Assembly: GCA_029204225.1 (NCBI GenBank)
Contig: CM055097.1
Coordinates: forward strand, 39,735,106-39,799,105
DNA: 64,000 nucleotides
Direction: 5' to 3'
DNA from: Diphasiastrum complanatum
Lineage: Eukaryota > Streptophyta > Lycopodiopsida > Lycopodiales > Lycopodiaceae
Part shown: piece after piece, positions 1 to 10,862 of the stretch
How the letters are laid out: every line of letters begins with the position of its first letter
Position numbering within the stretch: the stretch's first letter is position 1
Notes under the pieces: model-generated
Databases searched by the model: none
Seen by the model: only the letters and a program-made list of their open reading frames with translations
Told to the model about the DNA's origin: nothing
Made by a program: the position numbers and the translations under genes

Positions 1-760
1 TGCATTAATTGTAAGTGATCCATAGTGACATGCAAGGCATGCACAAAGTTTAATGGACACATGCATGATGATTTGGACATTTCTAGTTAGAACTAGTACA
101 CTTGTAAAAAGTTGGTAGAATTTCATGCATGACAAGTGACAAATGTCACATAGACTCTAGATGTCACTTTAGATGTCATTTTGGAATGGATAGATATGGT
201 TCTACCTCAAGCTACCTCAATCTCCATAAATATGTGTAGCTCTCCACACAATCAATAATGAAGAACCAAAGTTTTGTAGCTATCTCATGTCATTTTGGAT
301 CTAAACAAATATTGCTTGTTATCTCTCTAGCTCTCTCTCTCTAACTCATGTTGAGGCTAATGCTCATACATTGAAATCTTGTATTTTTTCATTCTTTGAT
401 CATTACTATTATATTCTGTTGATTAGCATGCTAGATTGTGGATTAGCCATTTCTTCTGAACTAGATTTTGTTGATCAATCTAGAATCAGGTTATAGTGCC
501 AATCACAAAGCTTAATTAAGGTCAGTCACTCTTGTGGACATTCCCCACACGTGTGAATTCTGGAAATTTTGTCAAATAGCATTAATATTCATGTCCTTGA
601 CTGTTTTGTTATGATGCATATACAAGATTGAACGCATGTTTAGCTATAAATTAGCATCTGAACAACTCACAAAAAGTGCAACATCGTGACTCAGTATGTA
701 CAAATTTTCTTCTTTGTGAATTCTCATCTAAAATAGTACATCGCCTAGCGGTAAACAAAG
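1..760 (+). other. AT-rich, LTR-like unassigned stretch
   Basis: No coding region is visible. The stretch has LTR-like traits: a TATA-like ccataaatatg near 221-231, short CT runs near 330-350, and the perfect palindrome CACACGTGTG at 546-555, which elsewhere in this window occurs only in LTRs or LTR fragments. No terminal TG/CA pair, primer site or second copy was found, so assignment as an LTR fragment is inference. Confidence 0.3.
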
Positions 761-839
761 CTCTCTAGCCTTGATCAATGATCTTGCTAATAGACAATAA
801 GTTCTTTGTTAATTTGGGTACAGAAAGTACACCATTAAG

Positions 840-1956
840 CTACCTAGTGATGCCATCAGAGAATTGTAGTCGAATAGAGCCTTGACCTTCGACTTGATGT
901 GAACTGGAGTCACCAAAGAAGATGTACTTCGATTCTGTAGCTGTGAGTGTAGAGAAGAGGTCCTTGCATGGTGTCATATGCTGAGAGGCACCTGAATCGA
1001 GATACCATTGATGGGCATCTCTACTGGGTTGATCTTGTACCATCAGCGCTCTCTCATCTTCTTGCAAATCTCTGACTGTGTCAGAGTTTTCTTGTTGCTA
1101 TTGCTACATCTTCTTCCTAGCTTCATTATGCTTGAGGACGCGATAGTCCTTGATATCATGGTTAATTCTTTTGCAATACCTACGAAATAGCTTGGTCTTG
1201 GACAATGATTGGCTATGTTGTTGCTCTTGTGGTTGCGATGTTGTTGGTTGTTATGCCTTTGTCTTCTTGTCCTTGAAGCCTTTCTTCTTATTGTACTATT
1301 GCTTGGATGAGTAGAGTGCCATGAATTTGGTACTCATTGACGTGGAAAAGCTTTTCCTCCTGATTTCTTCCTGCAACAGACTTGCTGTCAATTTTTTGTA
1401 CAGACAGCGTAGGAGTGTTGCTAAGAAGCAACACTAAATTGTCATAAGAGGATGGAAGACTGGCAAGAAGAGACATGGTAGAGTCTTCTTCTGATATAGG
1501 TGATCCTATTGCAGCCAGTTGGTTTAGCAACAGTTTGAACTTGTTCAGATGGTCGCTTACTGAGGTCCCTTCACTCATTCTGAGTGTCAACATCTTCTCC
1601 CTCAAGAAGAGACGAGTGGACACATCTGAGGTCTCGTAGATGTTTGTAAGGATATCCCACGCTTCTTTGGAGGTGGTATTGTTTGACACGTGAGCAATCT
1701 GAGTGTCCTTCAAATTCAGGGATACAATGGCAAGTGCTTTGCTATCCTTTCCTTCCCATGTTGGAAGCAATTCAGGTTCTACCGGCTTGGGTATTGAACG
1801 TGCCCCCACAACTCTTTCTCGATCAGGAATCATCTTCATCTTGAACTTCCACATGTGGAAGTCATCTTCGTTGAATATGTTAATCATGTGGATCTCTGAG
1901 GTTGAACCTTCCATAGTGATCGTGTAGCAGAGATGAAACACAAACAAAAAGAACAA
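840..1956 (-). pseudogene. Ty1/copia gag-protease relic (copia-A)
   Basis: Read on the minus strand from 1956 to 840. The first ~170 residues form a copia gag domain (UBN2-like): an FHMWKFKMK motif near the start, then SKEAWDILTNIYE and a LRMSEGTSVSDHL segment. A degenerate zinc knuckle (YCKRINHDIKDYR) lies near 1140-1190, and the retroviral-type aspartic protease motif WYLDSGASQHM lies at about 990-1030. The segments lie in shifted frames with stop codons between them, so no gag-pol can be made. Sequence ends in protease at about 840; integrase, reverse transcriptase and RNase H are absent. Family assignment is firm; the exact ends are not. Confidence 0.85.
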
Positions 1957-2640
1957 CTTAATAGAGTTAGAATAAATTCTAGACTCTAGTAATCTAGTGA
2001 ACTTTGGCTATTATAAGCAGGACCGTGGATTACTTGGATTAAGGAGTTACGAGCAGTTCTTTGTGTGTGGAATCAAATTATCAGTGTAGGAGTCATAGAC
2101 TGCCGTGAAAGAGAGATTGCAAAAGAAATTAGGCATCTGAGACAGCCATGCAATCCTCTATTACTGATAACCTGATATGAAGAGAATGTAGAATTAATTC
2201 AGACGTCAGAGACAGCCATACAATTCTCTTCTTAATAATGTTTGTGTGAGAGGAACGAGAGTTATCATTCAACAAAGATGCAAAGGTGTAGAACAATAGC
2301 GAATCTGTATATTGAAGTTGTAAATACAACGATCAAACAACAATACAATTGCGCTGATAAGTGCGTGATCCTGCTAATAGATTCAAGACAATTGCCAAGG
2401 TTCTAAATATTTGCCCTTTCTCTCTATAATTGCTAACTCTAAGGAGTCAGTTACTGATACAAGATGTTTTCCACTATCTAACCTTATGTATCATAAATCC
2501 TCTATTTACAATCAGCTAAATAGTCTTGTACTAACTTAACTTCACAATTACAAGATTGATAACAACTGTTAAACTGATCAGTTTATCAGTTCATTGATGG
2601 AGCGTGAAGGCCTTTTTTGGTCTGATAACGAAAATTCGTG
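1957..2640 (-). other. Upstream flank of copia-A with short direct duplication
   Basis: This should contain the 5' leader or LTR of the minus-strand copia-A relic, but no GCTCTGATACCA primer site is visible. The phrase gagacagccat occurs at about 2138 and again about 68 bp later at 2206, each followed by similar sequence, which suggests a local tandem duplication. No gene is seen. Confidence 0.35.
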
Positions 2641-2715
2641 TATTTCAGCAGACTAGAAATGTGACACTCTCCTTGGCCTTTTGGCCATTGCCTTTACCTG
2701 AGGGTAGCCTTTGGG

Positions 2716-2796
2716 ATTTGTAAGACACCTTCGACATTTGGAAGACACATTCGATATTTGTAGGACATCGCCTTTGTCTGTAGGACACCTCCGGCC
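2716..2796 (+). repeat. 20-bp minisatellite, about four units
   Basis: Units starting at 2716, 2736, 2756 and 2777 follow the pattern atttgtaagacaccttcgac with substitutions. The array is adjacent to a second, longer minisatellite. No promoter or terminus links it to a transposon. Confidence 0.8.
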
Positions 2797-2820
2797 TATT
2801 GTAGGGCAAGTGTCACCTTT

Positions 2821-3200
2821 GTCGCTTGTCAAAAACCCCATGTAAAAACACAGTGTTGGGTCTTTTGCAATTTAGGTCTTTTCGCCTGTTGAAAACTGCA
2901 TGCAAATATGTAGTGTTGGGGGGGGGGTATTTGTCTTTTTTGCCTGTTGGAAAAACTGCATGCAATTGCAATTTTCGCCTGTGTAGAAACCCGTGTAAAA
3001 CTTGCAATGTCACATGTTAGAAAACCGCATGTAAAAATGCAGTTTCACATTTTTACTCCCTAATTGTCATCTGTCAAAAACCCCAGGTAAAAACATAGTG
3101 CGGGTCTTTCGCAATTTAGGTTTTCGCTTGTTGAAAACTGCATGCAAATATGCAGTGTCGGGTTTTTTGCATTTTTCGGCTGTGGAAAAATGCGAGTAAA
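2821..3200 (+). repeat. Degenerate minisatellite with hairpin-forming core
   Basis: About seven degenerate units of roughly 40-60 bp carry a core like cctgttgaaaactgcatg. The core ctgcatgcaaatatgcag (around 3135-3160) is an inverted repeat (CTGCAT...ATGCAG). Two larger blocks, 2821-2905 and 3060-3165, repeat the same order of units, so the array has two repeat scales. A run of nine G residues lies near 2920. Both strands stay open for 60 or more codons, and the minus-strand reading repeats an LHAVFNKRK-like peptide. That is probably a by-product of the repeat, not a gene. Confidence 0.75.
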
Positions 3201-3279
3201 AATCAGACTGTAGCGTCATAAAGACAAACTGTTTAAAATAGTTCATTGTTTGTAGGTTACATTTGAGAGAGTAAAATTT

Positions 3280-3432
3280 AGAGAAGGAAGGAGGGCTGTT
3301 GGGATGAGTAGGAGTTAGAATAAACTCCAACAAAGTACAGGGTGGCAGGGATATGCATAACATCTTTTGGACACTCCAAATGCTACTACAATTTATTTCT
3401 TTACTCTTATCACATTTGAGCATAAGGGAGAG
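3280..3432 (+). mobile_element. 3' internal end and polypurine tract of copia-E
   Basis: This sequence, including the polypurine tract aagggagag just before 3433, matches the reverse complement of about 18441-18550. Both lie directly next to related LTRs, so it is the 3' internal end of an LTR element. The coding region is missing. Confidence 0.65.
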
Positions 3433-3881
3433 TGTTAGAAATCAGTTTTGATCTGATTCATTTATATAAGCTTCAAATGTGATATTGTAATTAGTGTGCA
3501 GTTAATTAGATTTACTATATTCAGTTGTGTTCGAGACGTGATCTGTTAGAATATATTGATCAGGCACTGATCCCGTAGCCGGCTACTTGGGTTAGATGAG
3601 TAGCCACACATAGGAAATAAGCTTGTACAATGGATTTTGGTTTCGTTATGCTATACTCGAGAACATATCTCAGGTTTGTCAGTTATTTAGGCCGTACTGG
3701 GCCTTGTTCTAGTTTGGCAGGTGGTAGGCCAATTTTAGGACACTTGTCCTTTCATGCAATTGGTGTGTTTCCTATATGTACGGTTTTCTCTTTGTAATAC
3801 AAAGCTTTTGTTGTGCCATCTTTGAGAGCTTGTGAGGAGTGTCTATGGTGATTGATTGGCATATTGCACTAGATCCTAACA
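3433..3881 (+). mobile_element. LTR of copia-E, plus orientation
   Basis: Starts TGTTAGAAATC right after a polypurine tract and ends GATCCTAACA, so it has matching terminal TGTTAG/CTAACA inverted repeats. The body is clearly related to the reverse complement of 17981-18440, sharing GTAGCCGGCTACTTGGG and GTTTGGCAGGTGGTAGGCC. It is the 3' LTR of a truncated element; no 5' LTR is in the window. Confidence 0.8.
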
Positions 3882-4825
3882 GGATTTTAACAAAATGAGC
3901 AAATGATTACAAAGGATTGGATAGGGCATGAATTCATGTGGATTAGACACATGAGACCAAGAAAGCTTAATTTCCAAGGCTCATATTCACAAAGAGAAAG
4001 CTTAGTTCTCTCCTTTGTAAATGAGCCAAAAGATCCCAAAAGTGATGTCTTTTGTCTATTGAGGCCTTGTTGGCCTATTATCCTTATTTTAAATACTTTG
4101 GAGGGCCTAAAGAGGGAACCACCTTATTCTTAAGGCTAATAGCTCCTTTTGGACCTAACAAATCTTACACTAGATATTATAATACATGTGTGGGCACTGA
4201 TGTACCAAAAGTACAGTGACAAGAAGCTGATAAGTTCAGTTCTTTTGAATTGCTTGTCTTACGCAGATCATACTCTAGTGGAAGATCCACATGAAGATGA
4301 TAAAGCTCACTAGTGACAAATAGTAATAAACAATATAGTGAGAATAACATATGAGTTCAAAATATGAAATATGATCAAATATAGTAAAAAACTCATTCGA
4401 ATATATGGATATATAACATATTTAGAAACGGCGGCAAACAAACACGTCCCTGGAAATGGAGATGGTGGCAAGCATATGTTCATGTTCGTCTTTGGCCCAA
4501 TGGTGGTAGTCATATCTTTGATTTTCGAATGTTACTACTTTTTAATTTATTCACCTTTGCTAGTATATAAATTATGATTTTTGAATGTTTCCAAATATTG
4601 GAAGTAAACTATTTGAGTTTTCAAGAATCACATTTAACTATGGCTAAGCACCAGTCACTTTTGGTGTGACTACAATAAGGTATAGTCATTCGGATTGAAA
4701 GTTGTGTGGGTAGAATCTTATGTATAAAGAAGTTAGCAAAATGGTATTTTAACAACTTTTTGTTGTTTTCTTCTACTACATGGCATTTCTTATAGGGTCT
4801 TTTTCAGGCTCAAATTTCCTGTAAA
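3882..4825 (+). other. Unassigned AT-rich intergenic DNA
   Basis: No protein family, RNA gene or repeat boundary was recognised here. Short open frames exist on both strands but none carries a recognisable motif. Confidence 0.5.
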
Positions 4826-5064
4826 GTATCTTTTCTAGCTTGACACACTGGACTTTTTGTTGACATTTATTGTTGTTGATGTTATCTTTTGATTTGATAC
4901 ATGTGAATTCTTTATTTCTCGTGTACTATAATTTGTGCTTGTATTTTGAACTTTCACCATAAACTTAAAAATTTTCAAGTTTGTGTGATCCTTATATATA
5001 TTTATGAGATATATCTATCTTATTAAATATGTTTGTAGCAAGGTTACAATGTTGATTGCTTCTC
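4826..5064 (+). repeat. Left arm of a diverged inverted repeat around the SDR gene
   Basis: The arm is about 75-80% identical by eye to the reverse complement of 8236-8460. Shared runs include TTCTTTATTTCTCGTGTAC and TGAGATATATCTA. It contains no ORF. It may be one of two copies of an old non-autonomous transposon or LTR fragment inserted in opposite orientations. Confidence 0.75.
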
Positions 5065-5610
5065 ATGATATGATGCGATTGACTCCATTAAAATATTTTG
5101 TTTGTCATAAGTCACTGGGAATTTCTCGTTAGAGAGTGTAGCGGAAGCACTCTTTGCACCGTGTCTACTGGGAGTGTCGGTTGCAATCCTGACCACTTCT
5201 TTTCTTGCTCAATGTTTTTATTTTTCCTTTTTTTAATCTCATGCACACTCTAACATAGTACAGAGTGTACATGTGGTGAACTTGTTAAGTAACCCCTATT
5301 GGGCCTTGTAAAAATATGCACCACCTTGTATCGATTTCCATTAAAAAAAAACTTCATTATTTTTAAAATTGTGTGAAAAATGAGGTCTTAAAAAACTTGA
5401 AAAAAAAAGCGCAGAATAGAAACATGGAAAAAAAAATAAACCGCAAAAAAATCCGTTGAACAAAAATCGTAAATAAGCAAAAAAAAAAAACACCAACAAT
5501 AAAAATTTAAGAAAAAGTCGAACCAAATATTGTAAAAGGAAAAAAATCTCCACAATTGCCATCATCTAGGGGAAGGCCCTCGAGGGACCCCCTTGCGTGA
5601 AGTCCCTCCA
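5065..5610 (+). other. Low-complexity A-rich DNA
   Basis: From 5341 to 5560 the plus strand is dominated by A runs of five to ten bases. The minus strand is therefore open as a phenylalanine-rich frame, which is not credible as a protein. No other feature is seen. Confidence 0.6.
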
Positions 5611-5690
5611 ACCCCCCCCCCCACCCCCCAAAAAACAAATGAATGCATCATAATCAAATAGTTGTTCTTTTGTGTGTGTGTGTGTGTGTA

Positions 5691-5725
<35 letters not shown>

Positions 5726-5770
5726 CACACACACACACACACACACAAAGGGGGGGGGAGGGGGGGGCGG
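5611..5770 (+). repeat. Compound (TG)n(GA)n(CA)n microsatellite between C and G runs
   Basis: A C-rich run at 5612-5629 is followed, after about 40 bp, by (TG)n at 5671-5706, (GA)n at 5706-5725, (CA)n at 5725-5747 and a G-rich run at 5750-5770. The outer C and G runs and the inner TG and CA runs are mutually complementary, so the tract can fold as a long imperfect hairpin with a GA loop. It lies about 650 bp upstream of the SDR start. Confidence 0.95.
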
Positions 5771-6417
5771 CAATGTCCATGCTTGCACCGTTATTAGCTC
5801 GTTGAGCCATACTCATATAGCCTATGTCAAGATAAAATAATAATTATACTGCTATGATCCATTGCAATGTGGTATAACAGACGTGTCGATCTGAATTAAG
5901 TTTTTCCTCGCTACTCCACGACTTTACATCCCGCAAGGACGACTACGATTACGACACGGGAAGGCAGCGCCTTTATGGACGCCACTCTCCAAAAATTCGC
6001 AACCGCGGTTCTCAATCTCATTTAGCTCAACTTAATTATGTGTTTAAGCTGGGCGTCACTGATCTGCAACGCAATTTCCCTGTTGCTGATAGAATGCCTA
6101 ATTAGACATATGATTTTTGTTCTGTTGTTTTCAATATTGTAGTGCTATAATTTAATGCAGGCCTTGAGTCTCTCTATGATTCAAATTGGTTGCCTGGTGA
6201 AATACGGCTTCTGAAGATAAATACAAATTTTTGTGATTTCTTTGCTTAGTCTGTTCTTCATTTCTCAGTTCTTTATTTCCATACTGATAAAGTATGGATT
6301 CTTGAACTGAGTTTTTTGTGCAAGAAGAAGTTTCTTTAACAGCTTGTCCGGTCTTATCCTTCTTCTGGCAATTACAGCTTCTTTTGCTTTTGAGGTGATT
6401 AAGCTGCAGTTTAAACG
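5771..6417 (+). other. 5' flank of the SDR gene
   Basis: No recognisable protein-coding region. A TATA-like gctataatttaat lies at about 6143-6155, roughly 260 bp before the proposed start codon. It would suit a promoter with a 5' untranslated region, but this is weak evidence in AT-rich DNA. Confidence 0.3.
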
Positions 6418-7428
6418 ATGACCACAGATAGGTCAACCGTGTCAAACGGACTTCAGGCAAATCATTCGTCTTTTGCGTATGCATTAAGGTTCATAAAACT
6501 CTCTCATAAGTATACTTCTAGCGATTTTATAGCTTTAACCTTTGCTATATGAGAACTGAAATCAGTTGATTGATCAAAGAAGTAAGTGCAATGCAATACT
6601 GGGATTCTCACGCTGGATTAATGTGCATGCAACAGGCTGGAGGAGAAGGTATGCATTATAACAGGAGGAGCAAGCGGGCTGGGAGAAGCGGCTGCGCATC
6701 TCTTCGCAGCCCACGGAGCTCATGTCATCATCGCGGACGTGCAGGATGCAAAAGGCGAGGCGGTAGCAGCAGCGCTGCCACCACCGAGGCAGCACCACTA
6801 CATCCACTGCGACGTCTCGCAGGAGGCGGACGTGGCCGCGGCTGTGGATCTGGCTATCTCAGCTTTCGGCCGCCTGGACGTAATGTTCAACAACGCGGCT
6901 ATTGTGGCAGTGGCTGTGCCCATACTGGGTTTGGACATGGAGACGTGGGATCGTGTCCAGGCAGTGAATATCCGCGGAGTGACAGTGGGGATGAAGCACG
7001 CTGCAAGAGTGATGGTGCCTGCTGGGCGAGGCAGCATCATCAACACCACCAGCGTGGCATCCACGTTGGCATTAGAGATGGAGGGTTGCGCTTACACAGC
7101 CAGCAAGCACGCGGTGGCGGGGATGACAAAGGCCGGGGCTGTGGAGTTGGGCAAATATGGCATTCGTGTCAATAGCGTGGCACCCTACACAATGCTCACT
7201 CCTATGGTGATGGATAGAGCTCGAAGTCTAAATTTAAGAGAGGAAGATATCATGGCACTAGTAGACTCAGCGACAGTGCTAAAGGGCCGATTTTTGCAGC
7301 CAGAAAACGTGGCTCAAGCAGCACTTTTCTTGGCTAGTGATGAGGCGTGTTATATCAATGGCCATAACTTGGCAGTGGATGGCGGGGTGAGTATCGCTTG
7401 TCGCACATTTGCAGTGCCTTCAAAATAA
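6418..7428 (+). CDS. Short-chain dehydrogenase/reductase, plant SDR110C-like (two exons)
   Basis: Probable NAD(H)-dependent alcohol dehydrogenase of the classical SDR group that includes secoisolariciresinol dehydrogenase, xanthoxin dehydrogenase and momilactone A synthase. Substrate cannot be told from sequence. Exon 2 (6636-7428) is firm. It opens after an acceptor aacag and runs LEEKVCIITGGASGLG, so the Rossmann motif is intact. In the two-exon model, the TGGASGLG motif is at residues 33-40, Asp58 ends beta-2 (NAD preference), NNAA is 109-112, and the catalytic Asn135, Ser163, Tyr177 and Lys181 are all present. The C-terminal VDGG motif is present. Exon 1 (6418-6488) is inferred: ATG, 23 codons plus AG, then a weak donor AAG/gttcat, a 147-bp intron 6489-6635, and an in-phase join giving Arg24. 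The total is 287 residues, normal for the family. No stop, frameshift or missing key residue is visible. The gene stands alone among transposons. Confidence 0.88.
6489..6635 (+). other. Proposed SDR intron 1
   Basis: An in-frame TAA at 6619 shows that exon 2 cannot extend far upstream. The sequence tgcatgcaacag ending at 6635 is a good acceptor. The best phase-compatible donor is AAG/gttcat at 6489. An alternative gtaagt at 6582 would leave only 54 bp, too short for a normal plant intron. An early phase-2 intron just before the LEGK-like motif fits this family. The acceptor is likely; the donor is an inference. Confidence 0.55.
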
Positions 7429-8235
7429 ACCAGGTTTCAAAACAAGCAAATCGGGAGAGGCCTTGCTTGGGAACAATAAGGATTCTTAATACCAGAATAT
7501 AAAATTGCATCACTATTGAATTTAAGACTAGTTATGGATCAAATTAATCCAAAGTTCGACTTCATTTTATTCATAATTATCGTATGCGATAAAAGCATTC
7601 AAAGCTAGTTTATAAACTATGACATATTTCACTTAGAAAACTTGAGAAAGAACAATTGTATTTAAGGTTATTTACATTTCAAAATTGGACTTGACAAATT
7701 TATAAGCGTATATGTCATGCATAAAGGTTTTTTTCAAATAGATGTAACATTCAAAGAATATAGCATAGTTCTATGTGCATTACTAACTTCAAGGGTACAC
7801 ACTATGTATCTACCATCATTCCGATGTGGCTTTGTGAGATGCACCATTAATATCTCACAAAACAAATATGAACAATACTTGGTCATAGAGTATTATTCAT
7901 ATGTACTAGGTGAACAATTGTCTACTACTTGAATTTTTTTTTCTATGATTGTGCCATCATCACTTTGTGTTCTTACAAATGAATCCGTGTCATTCACTTT
8001 TTATTCAGTCATTCTTATTATTGTAATTGTCCAAGGTTTAAATCCAGAATGTGTCTTCATTATGCCTACCCAACGACATCACCTTCAAATACTAAACAAA
8101 ATACTATGTACAACATGATTCAATATAATTGTTGAAAATTTGTTTGTGAAGGTAATCATAGATGTTATTAGCTTAATAATAACTTAGATTAAGATTGATC
8201 TGATTTTCATAACATAGATTGAATGAATGCTTTTG
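7429..8235 (+). other. 3' flank of the SDR gene, AT-rich
   Basis: An AATAAA at about 7425-7430 overlaps the stop codon and could act as a polyadenylation signal, though it is very close. The 14-bp perfect palindrome TAGTTTATAAACTA lies at 7606-7619. No other gene is seen. Confidence 0.4.
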
Positions 8236-8460
8236 CTACGAATCAACATTGTTACTTTGCTACAAACATAAGTTAGATATATCTCAAAAGATATACAAGG
8301 ATTTAAGTTTGCAAAAAATGTAGTGAAAGTTCTAAATACAAGCACGAATTATGGTACACGAGAAATAAAGAATTCAAATTTATCAAATCAAAAGACGATA
8401 TTGATCAACAATAATAAATGTTAGCAAGAAGTCCAACGTGTCAAGCTATGAAAGTTACAT
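8236..8460 (-). repeat. Right arm of the inverted repeat around the SDR gene
   Basis: Reverse-complement relative of 4826-5064, with shared phrases including GTACACGAGAAATAAAGAA and GTCAAGCTA. About 3.2 kb separates the arms and the complete SDR gene lies between them. The divergence shows that the arms are old. Confidence 0.75.
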
Positions 8461-9590
8461 TATTCTATGAAAAGAAAAATGGAAAAGCATATTTAATGAA
8501 TGAATCGACCAATTTTGTTAGCAACTTTGCTCTCCTATCAAATTCAAAAGTAATGGTTATTTGACATTCATGTGGTGCTACAAAGTGTTCACAGGAGTTG
8601 CAACACCAATCCACTTTTCAACTTGGATCAGACAAAAAAATTCTAAGAGAGAATATACTGCAAATGCAAGGATACCAAAGGTCGACAAAAAATGGAGGAG
8701 TTAATGAGAAGACTCTCAAGGGTAATATGACTATTTCAAGTATTGAATTCCAAAAGAGTGATTCAAAGGCTAGTTTAGACTATATAGTTGTCAATGAGGC
8801 AAATTATTGAAGGACTATGTTTTCCTCAAAACTACAACGCCACATTCAAATAAAAGACTTGTCAACATTGTCCAAGAATTTGTTTAAAACAGAATTATCC
8901 TAGCATCAAGATATGACAAGTATTTAAAGATACGATAATTAAAAGCTCCCAATTTATAGTTCAAGACATTGGAAATAACGATATTATTAAATGTGGCTTT
9001 GCATCTTATGAAAGATTCTATGGAGGAAATTTGAGTGAGAAAGATATCATTATTCTTTACAAACATCTTCTCTACTCCAATTTATTAGAAATGAATGCTC
9101 ATTCAGAATGTCATTTGCCAATTTCATAGATGATCAACTTAGAATCAATAACTTCTATATTGGGTTCCGATCATATTGATATTTTTTCCATGTGAGATCT
9201 CAATGAAAAATGGATGATTATTATATAAGCATTTGGATTGAATAGCAGAATGGTCTTTTAACGACATGAAATAGTTTTCAAGCCAGAAAAATCAAATGCA
9301 AGGGAAAAACTGTTGGAGTTAATCTTACTCCTACACATCCTAACTGTCCTTCACTTTACTTAAGAAAATCACGCCCTCAAGACGTTTTGCAGAAATGAGC
9401 TATTTCTACCACAGTCTATACGCAAAACTTCAACAGGCAAGGCACCGCAAGGAACCACCAAAGACACCACAAGGAACTGGTAAGGCACCTCCAAACATCA
9501 CCTAGCCACCGCCAAGGCATTGCAAGTGTGAACATGCGAAATGAACGAACTGCAGCTTATGGAGAAGACTCTGACCGAAGGATACCACAA
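8461..9590 (+). other. Unassigned AT-rich intergenic DNA
   Basis: No recognisable gene. A short stretch near 9310-9360 (gagttaatcttactcctac) resembles retroelement leader sequence near 3290 in reverse complement, which suggests old retroelement debris. Confidence 0.4.
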
Positions 9591-9591
9591 G

Positions 9592-9732
9592 TCAATTTGA
9601 CAAGCATTTATGAAACTTCAAATGTATCGACTCATCTCTTTTTGAGAAAAAAGGTCCTTACCTTCAAAATGAGCGAAGGCACCTCAGTCATTGATCATTT
9701 GAATGAGTTTAAATAGTTGCTAAATCAATTAG
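9592..9732 (+). pseudogene. Copia gag scrap cut by a gypsy LTR
   Basis: Encodes a piece matching the copia-A gag: SIYETSNVSTHLFLRKK followed by KMSEGTSVIDHLNEFK. It has an in-frame stop and then a few more gag codons (LLNQL). The sequence stops abruptly at 9732, where a gypsy LTR starts with TGTGATG. This is a nested insertion: the copia copy is older than the gypsy element. Confidence 0.8.
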
Positions 9733-10850
9733 TGTGATGCCACGAAAATGTTAAATATTGAATATCAACATAAATATGGCATGATATACTCGAAAATGAA
9801 GATATGAGCCGGATAAGTATAAATCATGACGAGGCCTAAGTCATTTTTCGAGAATATATCTCCTAATTACTTGCCTTATAATAAAGGGCAAGACCTTTAA
9901 AAGAAAAGACATTGCCTTGGATAACCTTTACTAGGTCATCCACATGAAACGACTAGATATGAAAAGACATGTTAAACTAGAGTAATCTTAACTCCTAGTT
10001 AAATATACCTTTCATGGTATAATTGAATGTATACTTAGTCTAATTGTTAACTAGACCCTTTCGCGAGAGTGACACACGTGTTGTTTTAGAGGTGTGTTTG
10101 TTCGCCCAGTAGAACATATATTGATTTCACACTTCAGTCTCGAGCATCGAGAGAGAAGAGTTTATGCATATGTAAGAGATTGAAGAAGTGAATAGAGTTC
10201 TGTGAGTTATTCTCTATTATCTCTGTTCTCCGCACTTCTGAGTGTGAGTGATCTTGAGTCTGCTAACAATCTCTAACGCATTACATGAGTTACTTTCTGA
10301 TCAGACAGACTCTCTAGTGCATTATAGTCATTTGCTGTGTATCCATAAAGCATGCTCTAAAGAACTGTCTTAAAATCATCTTATTCATCTGTCGCAAATA
10401 CTTTCTTTTCGGCACTCGAATGACGACTATCTTTGGTACAGTCTAGCATGATCATTGTGTTGAGGACTTCTGTCTAGAAACGAACAATTCGCGAACGCGA
10501 TTAATTAATTGTCTGCACAATCGCAAATACATTGAACAATTCTCGACTCTTGTTGACACCTTAATCAGCCAGAGTGTAGTACTGTTGTACTACTCTGATA
10601 ACATATCATCTGTAGAATGCGTTTCATTCAATTTGATAGAGGCTAGATTGTTGTTCTGAAATTATAAACATTACAATCTCCAAACCACAAGTAATACTGG
10701 TTACTTTTTAATGTCTGTTGACAACCAGAATAACACTCGAAATCACTTGTCATAATTGTATCAAATACATAACTTTCTAATGCTGTCCTCTGTGGGGATG
10801 ACATTATTTACTATAAAAATCTATATTAACCTTGTTGGTATAGTACGACA
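9733..10850 (+). mobile_element. 5' LTR of gypsy-I element
   Basis: Begins TGTGATGCCACG and ends TAGTACGACA, followed 12 bp later by an Athila-type primer binding site. It is related to the LTR at 59663-60290 over both flanks, but that copy lacks about 490 bp that are present here (about 10200-10690). The gag relic downstream confirms plus orientation. The 3' LTR of this copy is not present. Confidence 0.8.
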
Positions 10851-10862
10851 TATACCAATTTT

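Noticed and set aside
3067-3423. 118-codon minus frame as a gene
   Set aside because: It spans minisatellite and retroelement tail and is antisense to the copia-E 3' end.
5341-5565. Phe-rich open frame on the minus strand
   Set aside because: It results from poly-A runs on the plus strand and has no protein character.
5562-5840. Open frames coding runs of Val-Cys, Ser-Leu and His-Thr
   Set aside because: These are translations of dinucleotide repeats.
6152-6484. 110-codon minus-strand frame upstream of the SDR gene
   Set aside because: No motif, basic low-information composition, and it overlaps the proposed first exon.
6574-7175. Long open frames on both strands overlapping the SDR exon (201 and 88 codons)
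   Set aside because: GC-rich shadow frames; only the frame with the complete SDR motif set is credible.
7606-7619. Perfect 14-bp palindrome TAGTTTATAAACTA after the SDR gene
   Set aside because: An isolated AT-rich palindrome is expected by chance at this composition; no function can be argued.
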